The notes beneath the pieces are model-generated. The model ran no database searches. It was not told the origin of the DNA and worked only from the letters and a program-made list of their open reading frames with translations. The position numbers were made by a program, and so were the translations under genes. Shown here piece by piece: positions 53,180-63,538 of a stretch of DNA of 64,000 bases (position 1 is the stretch's first letter; the number at the start of each line of letters is the position of its first letter). Source of the DNA: an uncultured Selenomonadales bacterium (GTDB taxonomy: Bacteria; Bacillota; Negativicutes; Acidaminococcales; Acidaminococcaceae); NCBI GenBank assembly GCA_900315925.1, contig ONAV01000010.1, positions 1 through 64,000 on the forward strand. Direction: 5' to 3'.

Positions 53180-53725
53180 TCACTTTTCCTTTATCCACGT
53201 TTCCAGCAACGGCGACGCAAAATTCCCCAATGCTTCATAGGTTTCCGCTTTGGGATGTACACCGTCCCAGATGAACCACTCCATCCGGTGTTTTTTCGTT
53301 AAAAACATAGGTTCAAAGTCAAGCAGATAACATTTGTTTTCAAATTCTTTTTTCATTGCCTCCCGCAGGCGTTCAATCAGATGATTCAGTTCCTCCGCGC
53401 CGCACAACCAGGGCAGCACCAGACAAAACGCTGCGTTTTGCTCGTCACAAAACTGTTGCGCCAGTTTAATCTGCTCAATGGAAAATGTCAGCGGACAGCC
53501 CTGAATGATATCGTTCATGCCGCCTTCAAAAAGAACGTGGGTTACCTCTTTTGGCAACGGGCGCCAGATCAGGCGGTCTTTTATATCGTCGCAGCATTCG
53601 CCGCAGATACCGTGGTTCAGCATGCGGATTCCCGTATTCTTTTTTACCTGCGCAATCCAGCTGTTCTCCGGTGAAAAGGGAAAGCCTTCAATTAATGAAT
53701 CTCCGAAACAGGCAATCGTGTTCAT
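53180..53725 (-). CDS. GDSL/SGNH-type esterase
   Basis: 181 residues, start MNTIACFGDSLIEGF. Block I FGDSLIEG carries the nucleophile Ser; NHGICGECCDDI is block II with Gly; GGMNDI is block III with Asn; DGVHP near the C-terminus supplies Asp and His. There is no signal peptide, so it acts in the cytoplasm. Family members hydrolyse varied esters; the substrate is not known. It is not linked to a neighbour by spacing. Confidence 0.85.
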   Translation of the reverse strand: MNTIACFGDSLIEGFPFSPENSWIAQVKKNTGIRMLNHGICGECCDDIKDRLIWRPLPKEVTHVLFEGGMNDIIQGCPLTFSIEQIKLAQQFCDEQNAAFCLVLPWLCGAEELNHLIERLREAMKKEFENKCYLLDFEPMFLTKKHRMEWFIWDGVHPKAETYEALGNFASPLLETWIKEK

Positions 53726-53799
53726 ACATTTTTCTCCAAAAGATTTTATTTACTCCATTGCGTTTGCAAAAATGCCTTTTGTTTGGATCACAAACCAAA

Positions 53800-53815
53800 A
53801 GTTTCACGTGAAACA
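53800..53815. promoter_or_regulatory. parS-like site
   Basis: AGTTTCACGTGAAACA, one mismatch to the parS consensus at the outermost base. Third parS-type site within 20 kb. Confidence 0.75.
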
Positions 53816-53917
53816 CAAAAACAAATTCTGTTTTTAAAAACTATTTTACAAATCCCCGGAATTCACTGGCTAAACAGATTTAATCAGCGTCTCCTTAAAC
53901 ATTTGCATTACGATTCA

Positions 53918-55189
53918 TCAGTTGTTTCCCAAATACCATTTTACAAACTGATTGGCAATTCTCCCGTTCCGTCCGGAATGTTCCATTTCCCAGCGAACGC
54001 CCTCCAGCCGCAGCTCTTCTTTTGATAAATGTACGCCCGCTTTACGCAGTTCGTGGTCAATGATCTGCAGGTACTCTTCCTGGCTGGGGGTGGAATAATG
54101 CAGAATCAAACCGAAGCGGTCAGAAAGCGAAATGCTTTCGTTGGCGCTGTCCTGCCGGTACACTTCCGCTTCCAGCGCATCGTTCCGGTCGCTCCATGTT
54201 TCTTTCAGCAGATGCCGGCGGTTAGAGGTTGCATAAATCAGCACGTTGTCAGGCTGGGCCGTAACGCTTCCGTCAATAGCAGATTTCAAGTATTTATAAC
54301 CGGACTCCCCTTCGTCAAAGGAAAGGTCATCAAAAAACAGAATGAATTTTTTACTGCGAATCTCATTCAGCTTTTCCAGCACCGGCGCCACCAGTTCCAA
54401 CTGATCCCGGCCAATTTGGATAAGCCGGAGTCCGTCAGCGGCAAACATGGCCGCCAAAGCCTTCACTCCCGTAGACTTTCCGGTTCCCCGTGCGCCGGTA
54501 AGCAGCACATTGTTGGCAGGCCTGCCTTCCATAAAATTCTGTGTGTTTGTCAGCAGTTTGTATTTCTGATCTTCATAGCCTAACAGGTCATCCCAGTTAA
54601 AGACAGGAAAATCTGCAATGCCGATCAGGGTTCCGCCTGCCCCGATACGAAAAGCGGTGTACCGGGCCATCATGCCACTGCCCCATTTTTCGTAATGCCG
54701 CAGCAGATGCCTGGTTGCACTGGTAATGGTTTTCATTTCCACCAGTCTTTGCAGCAAGTTAGTTTCAAACAGATTCTGCTCTATTTTGGCAGGATGATAA
54801 TTATTCAAAAAAGGATTATCCCTTCCGATAACTACTGTGGTCTTTACCTTCAAATACGGAAGCAGTAAAATCATGTCATCGCCCAGGGAATCCAACAGTC
54901 CCTTACCGTAACTGCCGACAGCCTCTATGGTCCTGGCAGCAACATTGCCGCCTTCTGCCAGCAAATGCACTATATATGCGGGTAACAAATTACCCGAAAT
55001 ACCCAGCTTTTCTGCCTGCTGTATCAGCAGAGCTGCCACTTCACTCTGAAGAAAGGACTCCATTCTGTTTTTCGCTGGCGATGATGGATATTTTTCTCGG
55101 AATTCAACCAGCTCAATGATCTTTTGTATTACAGGATCTTCCAGTAAATCCCTGCATACGACAAGATTCCGCAAATCAGTATTTTTCAT
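53918..55189 (-). CDS. DUF815 AAA-type ATPase
   Basis: 423 residues, start MKNTDLRNLVVCRDLL. The C-terminal half is the DUF815 ATPase: LGYEDQKYKLLTNTQNFMEG, Walker A GARGTGKST (~235), Walker B KFILFFDDLSFDE, YATSNRRHL and a late Arg finger region (SLSDRFGLILHYSTP). The N-terminal ~190 residues are helical. The family is widespread in Firmicutes; its role is not established. The family's usual length and all motifs are kept. Confidence 0.85.
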   Translation of the reverse strand: MKNTDLRNLVVCRDLLEDPVIQKIIELVEFREKYPSSPAKNRMESFLQSEVAALLIQQAEKLGISGNLLPAYIVHLLAEGGNVAARTIEAVGSYGKGLLDSLGDDMILLLPYLKVKTTVVIGRDNPFLNNYHPAKIEQNLFETNLLQRLVEMKTITSATRHLLRHYEKWGSGMMARYTAFRIGAGGTLIGIADFPVFNWDDLLGYEDQKYKLLTNTQNFMEGRPANNVLLTGARGTGKSTGVKALAAMFAADGLRLIQIGRDQLELVAPVLEKLNEIRSKKFILFFDDLSFDEGESGYKYLKSAIDGSVTAQPDNVLIYATSNRRHLLKETWSDRNDALEAEVYRQDSANESISLSDRFGLILHYSTPSQEEYLQIIDHELRKAGVHLSKEELRLEGVRWEMEHSGRNGRIANQFVKWYLGNN

Positions 55190-55290
55190 ATGACTAACCC
55201 CTCATTTTCAAACAGCAGAGCCTGCCGACCCGACAATCCTTCTGTCAGCAAATTCAGCAACTCCCGCTGTATTATCAACTTCAAATACGA

Positions 55291-55335
55291 AAGTACCGGC
55301 AGTCCATGGATTTCGTCAGCGGATCGCCGGTACTT
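55291..55335 (-). terminator. ilv operon terminator
   Basis: AAGTACCGGC and GCCGGTACTT form a long stem downstream of ilvB on the minus strand, followed by TCGTATTTG. Confidence 0.6.
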
Positions 55336-55433
55336 TATTTTACTATACTTTGCTTTTCCAGGCAATGCCGGTTATCAGGTTAACAGGATATACACAGGAT
55401 GTCCGTTTCATTGCCAGATTACGGAACAGTTGC

Positions 55434-57134
55434 TCAGTCTATCGTGTCCTGCAGGATCATCTGGTCCAGGTGCTTTCCTCCGGGCACCATGGGGAACACG
55501 TTCTCATCATTGGGGATCGCCACGTCAACCAGCACGGACTCCTTGCTCTCCAGCGCCGCTTTCACAACGCTGTCCAGCTTTTTGGGATCGCTGACCTTCA
55601 TGCCTTCCACTCCCATGGCCTGGCCCATGGCTGGAAAATCTACCAGATCTTTTACGATGGACTGGCTTTCCCGCCCGCCAAAGAACAGACGCTGCCACTG
55701 GTTCACCATGCCCAGCACGTTGTTGTGCAGCACGAAGACCTTCACCGGAATTCCGTACCGGTGCAGCGTGGCAAATTCCTGGCAGCACATCATGATGCTG
55801 CCGTCGCCGGTAAACAGAATCACCTGCTTATCCGGACAGCCCAGCTTTGCGCCCATGGATGCGGGCAGACCGAAGCCCATGGTCCCCAGGCCGCCGCTGG
55901 ACAGGAAATGACGGGGCTGGTCCACATTATAGAACTGGGCCGTCCACATCTGATGCTGTCCTACATCGGTCACCACAACCGCGTCTTTGTCCGCATGCTT
56001 CATGATCGTCTTATATAACAGTTCCGGCGTAATCTTACCCTTGAGCTTGCGGGAGACGAACGGATGCTCCGCTTTGATTTTCATCATGGCTTCCCGCCAG
56101 GGAGCAAACTGTTTTTTCAGGCTCGCGCTGCTTTTCTTTATTTTTTTCACAAACAGCGGCATGGACCAGCGCAGATCGCCGATTACCGGAATGTCCGCAT
56201 GAACGATCTTGTCGATTTCGACACTGTCCACCTCGAACTGGATAACCGTAACGTTTTTGGCAAATTTGGCCACGTCACCGGTGACACGGTCGCTGAACCG
56301 TGCGCCCACAGCCAGGATCAGATCGCACTGGGTTATGCACATATTGGAAGCAAACGAACCGTGCATGCCTACCATGCCAAGGTGCGCGTCATAAAAATCC
56401 GATACCGCGCCTTTGCCCATGAGTGTCGTTACAACCGGCACGCCGGTAGCTGCCACAATCTGACGGACAAGCTCCGCCGTATTGGAAGAAATGACGCCGC
56501 CGCCGGTCATCAGTACCGGCTTCTTTGCTTCTTTAAACGCGGCAACTGCCTTGTCGATGTCCGCTTCATTCCCGGTAAAATCTGCTTTGTAACCCCGCAG
56601 ATGAACTTCTGCCGGATACTCAAAATCAATTTCCGCACGGAACACGTCCGTCGCAATATCAATAAGCACCGGACCCGGCCGCCCAGTCGTAGCAATCAGG
56701 AACGCTTCTTTAATGACGCGGGGCAGATCCTGAATCTTTTTTACCAGATAGTTATGCTTGGTAATCGGGGTTGTAATACCGGTGATATCCGCTTCCTGGA
56801 ATGAATCCCTGCCAATGGCCCGGGTTGCCACCTGTGCACTGAAAACAACCAGCGGAATCGAATCCATATAGGCCGTCGCGATACCTGTAACCATGTTGCA
56901 TACACCGGGCCCGGACGTTGCGAAGCAGACGCCGGGACGCCCTGTGGCACGCGCATATCCGTCTGCCGCGTGTACAGCGCCCTGCTCATGTCCGGGCAGG
57001 ATATGCCGGGGATACTTCGCCTTATACATTTCATCATACAAAGGCAGGATCACGCCGCCGGGATAGCCGAATACCACATCTACTTTTTCTTTTTTTAAGC
57101 TTTCAATTACAACTTGCGCGCCATTCAGTTTCAT
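55434..57134 (-). CDS. ilvB: Acetolactate synthase, large subunit
   Basis: 566 residues, start MKLNGAQVVIESLKKE after AGAAGG. It joins two pyruvates to acetolactate, or pyruvate and 2-ketobutyrate, in branched-chain amino acid synthesis. It shows the catalytic Glu in GHEQGAVHAADGYAR, the FAD and central domain, and the ThDP-binding GDGSIMMCCQEFATL with the NN pair (LHNNVLGMVNQW). Full length and intact. It is the last gene of ilvN-ilvC-ilvB, 150 bases after ilvC. The pathway's next enzyme after IlvC, IlvD, is encoded elsewhere and is broken. Confidence 0.95.
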   Translation of the reverse strand: MKLNGAQVVIESLKKEKVDVVFGYPGGVILPLYDEMYKAKYPRHILPGHEQGAVHAADGYARATGRPGVCFATSGPGVCNMVTGIATAYMDSIPLVVFSAQVATRAIGRDSFQEADITGITTPITKHNYLVKKIQDLPRVIKEAFLIATTGRPGPVLIDIATDVFRAEIDFEYPAEVHLRGYKADFTGNEADIDKAVAAFKEAKKPVLMTGGGVISSNTAELVRQIVAATGVPVVTTLMGKGAVSDFYDAHLGMVGMHGSFASNMCITQCDLILAVGARFSDRVTGDVAKFAKNVTVIQFEVDSVEIDKIVHADIPVIGDLRWSMPLFVKKIKKSSASLKKQFAPWREAMMKIKAEHPFVSRKLKGKITPELLYKTIMKHADKDAVVVTDVGQHQMWTAQFYNVDQPRHFLSSGGLGTMGFGLPASMGAKLGCPDKQVILFTGDGSIMMCCQEFATLHRYGIPVKVFVLHNNVLGMVNQWQRLFFGGRESQSIVKDLVDFPAMGQAMGVEGMKVSDPKKLDSVVKAALESKESVLVDVAIPNDENVFPMVPGGKHLDQMILQDTID

Positions 57135-57283
57135 CGGGCTGTACCTTCTCATTCTTTCAGAGTTATGCTGCCGGAGATACTACTCCGGCAGCCGTTTCTA
57201 TTGGGTAATGCAGACTGTTGATTTCATTGAGGCTAAAACGTTCCCTCCGTTTTTCACCTCAATGATACACTGACCTTAAGTCT

Positions 57284-58408
<1,125 letters not shown>

Positions 58409-58585
58409 TTAAAAATATGATAATGATACACCGAAAACAACGTTACGGAATTGCTGATTAAACCCGTTTGCGCGATGACCGGAGCTTTTGGCGAACGGCA
58501 GACATGCAGGCGGTTTAATTCGCACTCCTTTATATTTTATATCCCGGACAGCAGTCCGGAATCAAAATATCCGCAAGGATCAGCC

Positions 58586-59089
58586 TCACATCTTTTTTAC
58601 TGCGTTAGAACCACGGGACAGGGAAATCTGTCCGGTCCGTGCCATTTCAATAATTTCATATTCCTTCAGCATCTGCAGCAGGGCTTCGATATGGTCTTCC
58701 CTGCCGGTGACCCGCATGACCACAGCTCCCGGATTGACGTCCACAATCTTGGCGTGGAACAGGTCCGCCAGGTTGGCAATATCCGATAATTCCTGCGTGG
58801 AGCTTACTCTGACTTTAATCATTGCCAGTTCGTAGCTGATGAACGGCGCTTCGTCCAGATTTACAACCTTGATTACATCAATCAGCCGGGCCAGCTGCAG
58901 AATTGCCTGGTTCAGGGCCCGCTGGTCTTCCACGGATACGACGATGTTGATACGCGTCACATCCGGTTCTTCCGTATAGCCGGCGTTAATATACTCAATG
59001 TTGATGGCTCTCCGGCTGATGAGGCCGGCTACGTGCGTCAGCACGCCCGGTTTATTATCGCACAGAATAGCCAAATGCTGCTTCATCAT
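58586..59089 (-). CDS. ilvN: Acetolactate synthase, regulatory subunit
   Basis: 167 residues, the usual length of the IlvN/IlvH family. The N-terminal ACT domain (CDNKPGVLTHVAGLISRRAI, then NIEYINAG) binds valine and gives feedback control. The C-terminal ACT-like part (ELAMIKVRVSSTQELSDIA) completes it. It is the first gene of the operon and follows the T-box leader by about 100 bases. Confidence 0.93.
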   Translation of the reverse strand: MMKQHLAILCDNKPGVLTHVAGLISRRAINIEYINAGYTEEPDVTRINIVVSVEDQRALNQAILQLARLIDVIKVVNLDEAPFISYELAMIKVRVSSTQELSDIANLADLFHAKIVDVNPGAVVMRVTGREDHIEALLQMLKEYEIIEMARTGQISLSRGSNAVKKM

Positions 59090-59189
59090 GTTGATCTCCC
59101 CCTGTATCCCTCAAGATTTCCTACAGCTTTTATTACGTAAACGGCAGCAGCCGCTGCGTTACTCAGCATGAAATAACTTCCACTATATA

Positions 59190-59445
59190 AAAAAACCGTC
59201 CCACAGAAGCTGAGGGACGGAAATACTCCGCGGTACCACCCTGATTCCCGTAAATATACGGACACTTTACCACGTACCAACATACGCGTTTCCTGTAACG
59301 TGGAAATGACGCAGGCGCTTAATGCTGATTCAGCGCCAGTCTTCAGGGAGGATTTTCCTCTGTCCGCCGTCACCGGTTTTCACCATCCACCGGCTCTCTG
59401 GGACCTGCCGCAACAGACTACTCTTTCCCTTCATCAGATGTAACA
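59190..59445 (-). promoter_or_regulatory. T-box riboswitch of the ilv operon
   Basis: On the minus strand the leader contains GAAGGGAAAGAGTAG, AGAGAGCC (AG box, 59392-59399), the 14-base T-box with GGTGGTACCGCGG (59228-59248) and a terminator CCGTCCC/GGGACGG (59196-59220) followed by seven T. T-box leaders sense uncharged tRNA and let transcription through when it binds. For an ilv operon the sensed tRNA is usually Leu or Ile; the candidate codons CTC and ATC lie side by side in AATCCTCCCTGAAG, so the specifier is not decided here. Confidence 0.92.
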
Positions 59446-59571
59446 ATTTTAAAATTACGTTAAAATTATTATATGGAAAGATAATTTTTTTGTCAAACAA
59501 AATCATTATAAAATAGTATTTTTTTGCGAAAGATTTTATGATTTTTGAAAAATGTTACAACTGATACAAAA

Positions 59572-59602
59572 ACGGGCCCCCGAAAATTCAGGAACCCGCG
59601 TT
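59572..59602 (-). terminator. panD terminator
   Basis: CGGG...CCCG-type stem with inner CCTGAATTTTCGGG on the minus strand and a run of T after it. It stands about 35 bases past panD. Confidence 0.55.
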
Positions 59603-59636
59603 TCACTTGAGGAACGCTGATTAATCAGCTTCTCCT

Positions 59637-60059
59637 TTATTTTTTCTTTTTCTTCTTTGCTTTTTTCAGTGCGCCGGCTACCGTCTGTTTTTCTTTTTCC
59701 TGACCGATATCGCTGAGAATATGATTGTGCTCATCCACCATGACGACCTTCGGCTTGTTCGCTTTCGCTTCCTTTTCGTCCATCAACGCATAGGCAATGA
59801 TGATGACCGTATCGCCCACCTGAGCCTTACGGGCAGCTGCCCCGTTCAGGCAGATGACGCCGCTGCCGCGCTTGCCGGCAATGGTATACGTCTCCAACCG
59901 TTCCCCATTGTTGTTATTTACAATCTGCACCTTCTCGCCCGGCAGAATTCCGGCAGCCTCCAGCAAATCTTCATCAATCGTTATGCTTCCCATATAATCC
60001 AGACGGGCCTGGGTAACAACCGCGCGATGAATTTTACCGTGAAACATAGTATATAACAT
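59637..60059 (-). CDS. panD: Aspartate 1-decarboxylase with poly-Lys tail
   Basis: 140 residues, start [16 protein letters not shown] eight bases after AGGAGG. PanD makes beta-alanine from aspartate for pantothenate. Its pyruvoyl group forms by self-cleavage at Gly24-Ser25 (YMGSITID), present here, and the Tyr58/Arg54 region ([12 protein letters not shown]) fits. The core ends near residue 118; about 20 further residues are Lys- and Ala-rich, ending in KKAKKKKKK. The tail is unusual for PanD. panC follows upstream on the same strand 110 bases away, with panC being first. Confidence 0.93.
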   Translation of the reverse strand: MLYTMFHGKIHRAVVTQARLDYMGSITIDEDLLEAAGILPGEKVQIVNNNNGERLETYTIAGKRGSGVICLNGAAARKAQVGDTVIIIAYALMDEKEAKANKPKVVMVDEHNHILSDIGQEKEKQTVAGALKKAKKKKKK

Positions 60060-60112
60060 GTATTTGTCCTCCTGTTAACACAACACTGTGTGCCTTTGCA
60101 GTTTTATCTGCA

Positions 60113-60143
60113 AACCTGCGACCTTCTCATTACGAATGAGAGG
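60113..60143 (-). pseudogene. tRNA-Thr fragment
   Basis: Plus-strand AACCTGCGACC and TCTCATTACGAATGAGAGG match tRNA-Thr(CGU) at 52986-53016 with about three changes. The part kept covers the anticodon arm, variable loop and half the T-arm. Neither end of a tRNA is present. It lies between panC and panD, next to the Noc-type site. Confidence 0.7.
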
Positions 60144-60150
60144 ATCTTTC

Positions 60151-60164
60151 ATTTCCCGGGAAAT
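60151..60164. promoter_or_regulatory. Noc-binding-type site
   Basis: ATTTCCCGGGAAAT, identical to the site at 50441-50454, and followed by the same AGTT. It lies just after panC on the minus strand. Confidence 0.75.
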
Positions 60165-60169
60165 AGTTC

Positions 60170-61027
60170 TTATTTATTTACAGCCAATACCACGTTATCG
60201 ATGAGCCGGGTGGTTCCGAATTTAACGGCAACCGCCAGCAGATGGTCTGTTGTGATTTCCGCTTCTGCTTCCGTCAGCTCCGGAAGCTGGTACATTTCCA
60301 CATAATCAATATTGCTCATGGGCTCGGTCCGGATCATGTCTGCAGTCAGGGCCACCAGTTTCGCGCTGTTCCGTTCTCCGGCGGCAAACGCGGCTTCCGC
60401 TTTTTTCAGCGCCCGGTTCAAAATAACGGCTGCTTTCCGTTCTTCCGGGTTCAGGTACACGTTCCGGCTGCTCTTCGCCAGTCCGTCCTCTTCCCGGACA
60501 ATCGGCATCACCCGGATCTCCAGCGGGAAGAACAGGTCTTTCACCATACGTTTCAGCACCTGCGCCTGCTGGGCATCCTTCTGCCCGAAGTAGGCCTTAT
60601 CCGGCTGGGCCAGATTGAACAGCTTGCTTACGACAGTTGCCACGCCCCGGAAATGGATGGGACGGGTACGGCCGCACAGCACTTTGGTAATGTCTCCGGT
60701 CACTTCCACCCAGGTCATGTCTTTGCTGGGATACATTTCCTTCGGAGACGGTGCAAACAGTACGTCTGCGCCCATGGCTTCTGCCAGCTCGCAGTCGTGA
60801 TCCAGCGTACGGGGATAGGCATCCAGGTCTTCCGTGGGGCCGAACTGCGTGGGATTTACAAAGTCACTGACGATGGTAAAATCATTTTCAGCATGGGCCG
60901 CCCTGATCAGAGAAGCGTGGCCTTCATGCAACGCACCCATGGTGGGAACCAGGCCGATGGTCCTGCCGCTCTTTTTTACTTCTTTCACAATTGCCTGCAA
61001 TTCTGCAACAGTTTTTACTAACTTCAT
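60170..61027 (-). CDS. panC: Pantothenate synthetase
   Basis: 285 residues, start MKLVKTVAELQAIVKEV eight bases after AGGAGG; a GTG three codons earlier overlaps the ribosome site. PanC joins pantoate and beta-alanine using ATP. The nucleotide-binding HIGH-type PTMGALHEGHASLIRAA, FVNPTQFGPTEDL, AYFGQKDAQQAQVLKRM and KSSRNVYLNPEER are all present. Full length. With panD downstream it covers the last steps to pantothenate; panB is not in the window. Confidence 0.95.
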   Translation of the reverse strand: MKLVKTVAELQAIVKEVKKSGRTIGLVPTMGALHEGHASLIRAAHAENDFTIVSDFVNPTQFGPTEDLDAYPRTLDHDCELAEAMGADVLFAPSPKEMYPSKDMTWVEVTGDITKVLCGRTRPIHFRGVATVVSKLFNLAQPDKAYFGQKDAQQAQVLKRMVKDLFFPLEIRVMPIVREEDGLAKSSRNVYLNPEERKAAVILNRALKKAEAAFAAGERNSAKLVALTADMIRTEPMSNIDYVEMYQLPELTEAEAEITTDHLLAVAVKFGTTRLIDNVVLAVNK

Positions 61028-61102
61028 AGTATGCACCTCCTGTGTCAGTCGCTGTGGCCCATTAAGTAAACGCTGATTAAATGAGTTTCCTTAACAAAAA
61101 AC

Positions 61103-61124
61103 GCGCACCCGAAAACGGATGCGC
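61103..61124 (-). terminator. Attenuator terminator before panC
   Basis: GCGCATCCG and CGGGTGCGC form a 9-bp stem on the minus strand followed by TTTTTTG, 76 bases before the panC start. Confidence 0.75.
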
Positions 61125-61265
61125 GGCAAAAGCTGCTATGGCGTCACGTCCCGGTCATTACTGATCCAAGCGATATCTGACTGTATTGTTATACGGTATC
61201 TCAGGTTTTCCGGTAAAACTCTCGCGATGTCTTCCGGCTCCCTTTAGACCAAAAGTACTATAGCA
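61125..61265 (-). promoter_or_regulatory. Structured leader of panC, unidentified
   Basis: A leader of about 140 bases lies upstream of a terminator: GGGAGCCGGAAGACATCG, CCGGAAAACCTGAGATACCG, GATATCGCTTGGATC and CCGGGACGTGACGCC. Several short helices can form (GCCGG/CCGG, GATACCGTAT/ATACAGT). I do not recognise a known riboswitch class; a pan-type motif is possible. The terminator position argues for conditional expression of panCD. Confidence 0.45.
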
Positions 61266-61336
61266 CACATCAATCAAGAATGCAATAACATTTTTGTGTT
61301 CTTTTTTTGAAAAAAATGTAAACTGCTTTTTTGGTT

Positions 61337-62674
61337 TTACCGGTTCAGCCGTTCAAACAGGCTGATAAAATACCGGTACGCAAAAAAGAGGAAGATGGAC
61401 CCTGCCACCCATGCTACCGGGCTGGCGTAGCACACGCCCCGGTACCCCCAGTCCGTGGCCAGGAACTTGGCCACGCCGGTCCGCATGCTCAGTTCGATAA
61501 GGGATGAAACCAGGGGCACCATGCCCACGCCCATGCCCTGCACCGCGCTGCGGTAGATAAACATTTGGCTCAGGAAAAAGTAAAACGGCACAGAACAGTT
61601 CAGATACAGTAACGCGTCCTCAATGACTTTCGGATTTCCTTCTTCGATAAAGACGCCGATGATATTTTCGCTGAAAAAGAAAATCAGGATGCCGGAACAA
61701 ACGGCAAACGCCATGGCAATCATCGAGCATTTTTTCACTGCGTCCCGGATGCGCTGGAACTGGCGGGCTCCGTAATTTTGAGCGCTGAAGGCCGCCATGG
61801 CGATACCAAAGGAAGCCATTGGCTGCAGAGCCAGCTGCTCCACCCGAATGGCCGCCGTAAATCCTGCAATGGTATTGGGTCCAAAGGAATTGGTGATGGA
61901 CTGGATCAGCAAAATGCCTACGCCCAGAATGGAAAACTGTCCGGCCATGGGCAGGCCCATCTTCAAATGCTGAATTGCAAATGCGTTATCCCATTTCCAG
62001 TCGCTTCTCTGCAAACGCAAAATGGGAAAATGCTTCCACATATAAATGACGCACAGAAAAGCGGATATGCCCTGGGCCATGACCAGCGCATAAGCGGAAC
62101 CCGGCACGCCCATGCCAAACTTTAAAATGAACAGCAGCGCAAGCCCCACGTTGATAATGGTGGCAAAAATCAAAAAGGCCACCGGCGTCTTGCTGTCTCC
62201 CAGGGCCCGCAGCACAGCCGAAAAGAAGTTGTAGGCCATCATGGCCCAAAGTCCTTCCGCCACGATCAGGATATAACTGCGGGTGTCTTCATACAAAACC
62301 TCCGGCACATTCATCATCTGCAGCAGCGGATCGATCACAATGAACATGCCAACAGCCAGAATGATCACCGAAATAACGCTGAGCATCATGCTCATAGCCA
62401 CACTGCGGCGCATGTTATTGAAATCATTGGCGCCAAAGAACTGTCCCGTTATGACCGTCAGACCGTTGGACATACCCATGGTCATCATGACCAGCAGCAT
62501 AAAAATCGGAGCCGCCGCGCCGACAGAGGCCAGCGCGTTGACACCGATGGTACGGCCCACGATTATAATATCTGATATGCTGTACATCTGCTGAAATATG
62601 TTGCCGATGATCAGCGGCACCATAAAGGTCAGCAACAGTTTCAGGGAGTTTCCCGAGGTCATACTCTTTTGCAT
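61337..62674 (-). CDS. MATE-family exporter
   Basis: 445 residues, start MQKSMTSGNSLKLLLTF. It has about twelve hydrophobic helices in two similar halves. The first half begins FMVPLIIGNIFQQMYSISDI and the second GLPMAGQFSILGVGILL, the normal MATE plan. Substrate could be drugs, dyes or metabolites; the sequence does not tell. Four bases separate it from the upstream HisJ-like gene, so they may be co-transcribed. Confidence 0.9.
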   Translation of the reverse strand: MQKSMTSGNSLKLLLTFMVPLIIGNIFQQMYSISDIIIVGRTIGVNALASVGAAAPIFMLLVMMTMGMSNGLTVITGQFFGANDFNNMRRSVAMSMMLSVISVIILAVGMFIVIDPLLQMMNVPEVLYEDTRSYILIVAEGLWAMMAYNFFSAVLRALGDSKTPVAFLIFATIINVGLALLFILKFGMGVPGSAYALVMAQGISAFLCVIYMWKHFPILRLQRSDWKWDNAFAIQHLKMGLPMAGQFSILGVGILLIQSITNSFGPNTIAGFTAAIRVEQLALQPMASFGIAMAAFSAQNYGARQFQRIRDAVKKCSMIAMAFAVCSGILIFFFSENIIGVFIEEGNPKVIEDALLYLNCSVPFYFFLSQMFIYRSAVQGMGVGMVPLVSSLIELSMRTGVAKFLATDWGYRGVCYASPVAWVAGSIFLFFAYRYFISLFERLNR

Positions 62675-62678
62675 AAAA

Positions 62679-63418
62679 CTACCTGTCTAACATCATTTTT
62701 CTTTCTTTGAAATACACCGGCTGCAGCTCCGCTTCTTTTGCTATAGCTGCCGCTACACCCAGACGCCGGCCAATATGCTCCGTGTAATGGGCGTCGCTGC
62801 CCAGCGTGCAGTATTTGCCGCCCAGTTCTTTATACCGTTTGTATAAAGGCAGCAACGCGTTAACCGCCGCCTCGGCATCCAGCCGCCGTGTGTTGATTTC
62901 AATGGGTTTATTCTTTTCAATCAAAACCGTAAACAGCCTGTCCCACTCCTGCTGGTTTTCTTCCATATGGAATTCCTTATCCGCATAGGGCCAGTACCGG
63001 CAGATGTAATCAATATGCCCGAAAGCATCAAAGTTGTTATGACTTTCCGCGGAACGAATGCTGTCCCGGAGGAAGTCGTGCATGGTTTCCTCTTTGGACA
63101 GGCCTTTATACGTTGTCACCTCGTACAAGTCCAGCCGATTCATCATGTGGATGGAACCGATCACAAAGTCAAAGGGATAACCTTCCGGCACTTTGTCTTC
63201 CTTTTCTGCTAAATGGGGCTGCATCCCCACTTCGATGCCCAGCAGCACGTTGTCGCTGCGCAGGGGCAGGTTCTTTTTAAAATACGCGTCCCGGTCGAAC
63301 AGGAACTGCTCCGGATTGGTGGGATATTCATAATCCCAGTGCTCCGTCAGGATGATTCCGATGCCCAGCTTATTTTCGAATCGCAGGAAAACTCACAGTG
63401 ATTGTGTGTATCAAACAT
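62679..63418 (-). pseudogene. HisJ-like PHP phosphatase, frameshifted
   Basis: PHP-domain phosphatases of the HisJ kind dephosphorylate histidinol phosphate. The start at 63418 reads MFDTHNHCEFSCDS, with the HxH metal motif, then runs to a stop. The rest of the protein continues in another frame: ENKLGIGIILTEHWDYEYPT, GIEVGMQPHL, DFVIGSIHMM, FGHIDYICRYWPYA and TLGSDAHYTEHIG. About 15 residues expected between the parts are missing. The downstream part alone lacks the first metal ligands. A sequencing error or a real loss are both possible. Confidence 0.75.
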
Positions 63419-63538
63419 GGTCTTCTTCCTTGTAAAGTTACTCAATTATAAAGCAAGTCCTGTTATGGAAAATCAATATTGCCAAAGGATTGTTTCTTTA
63501 AACGCAAGACTCCGATTCGTTTCTTTGCTTTCTTCACC

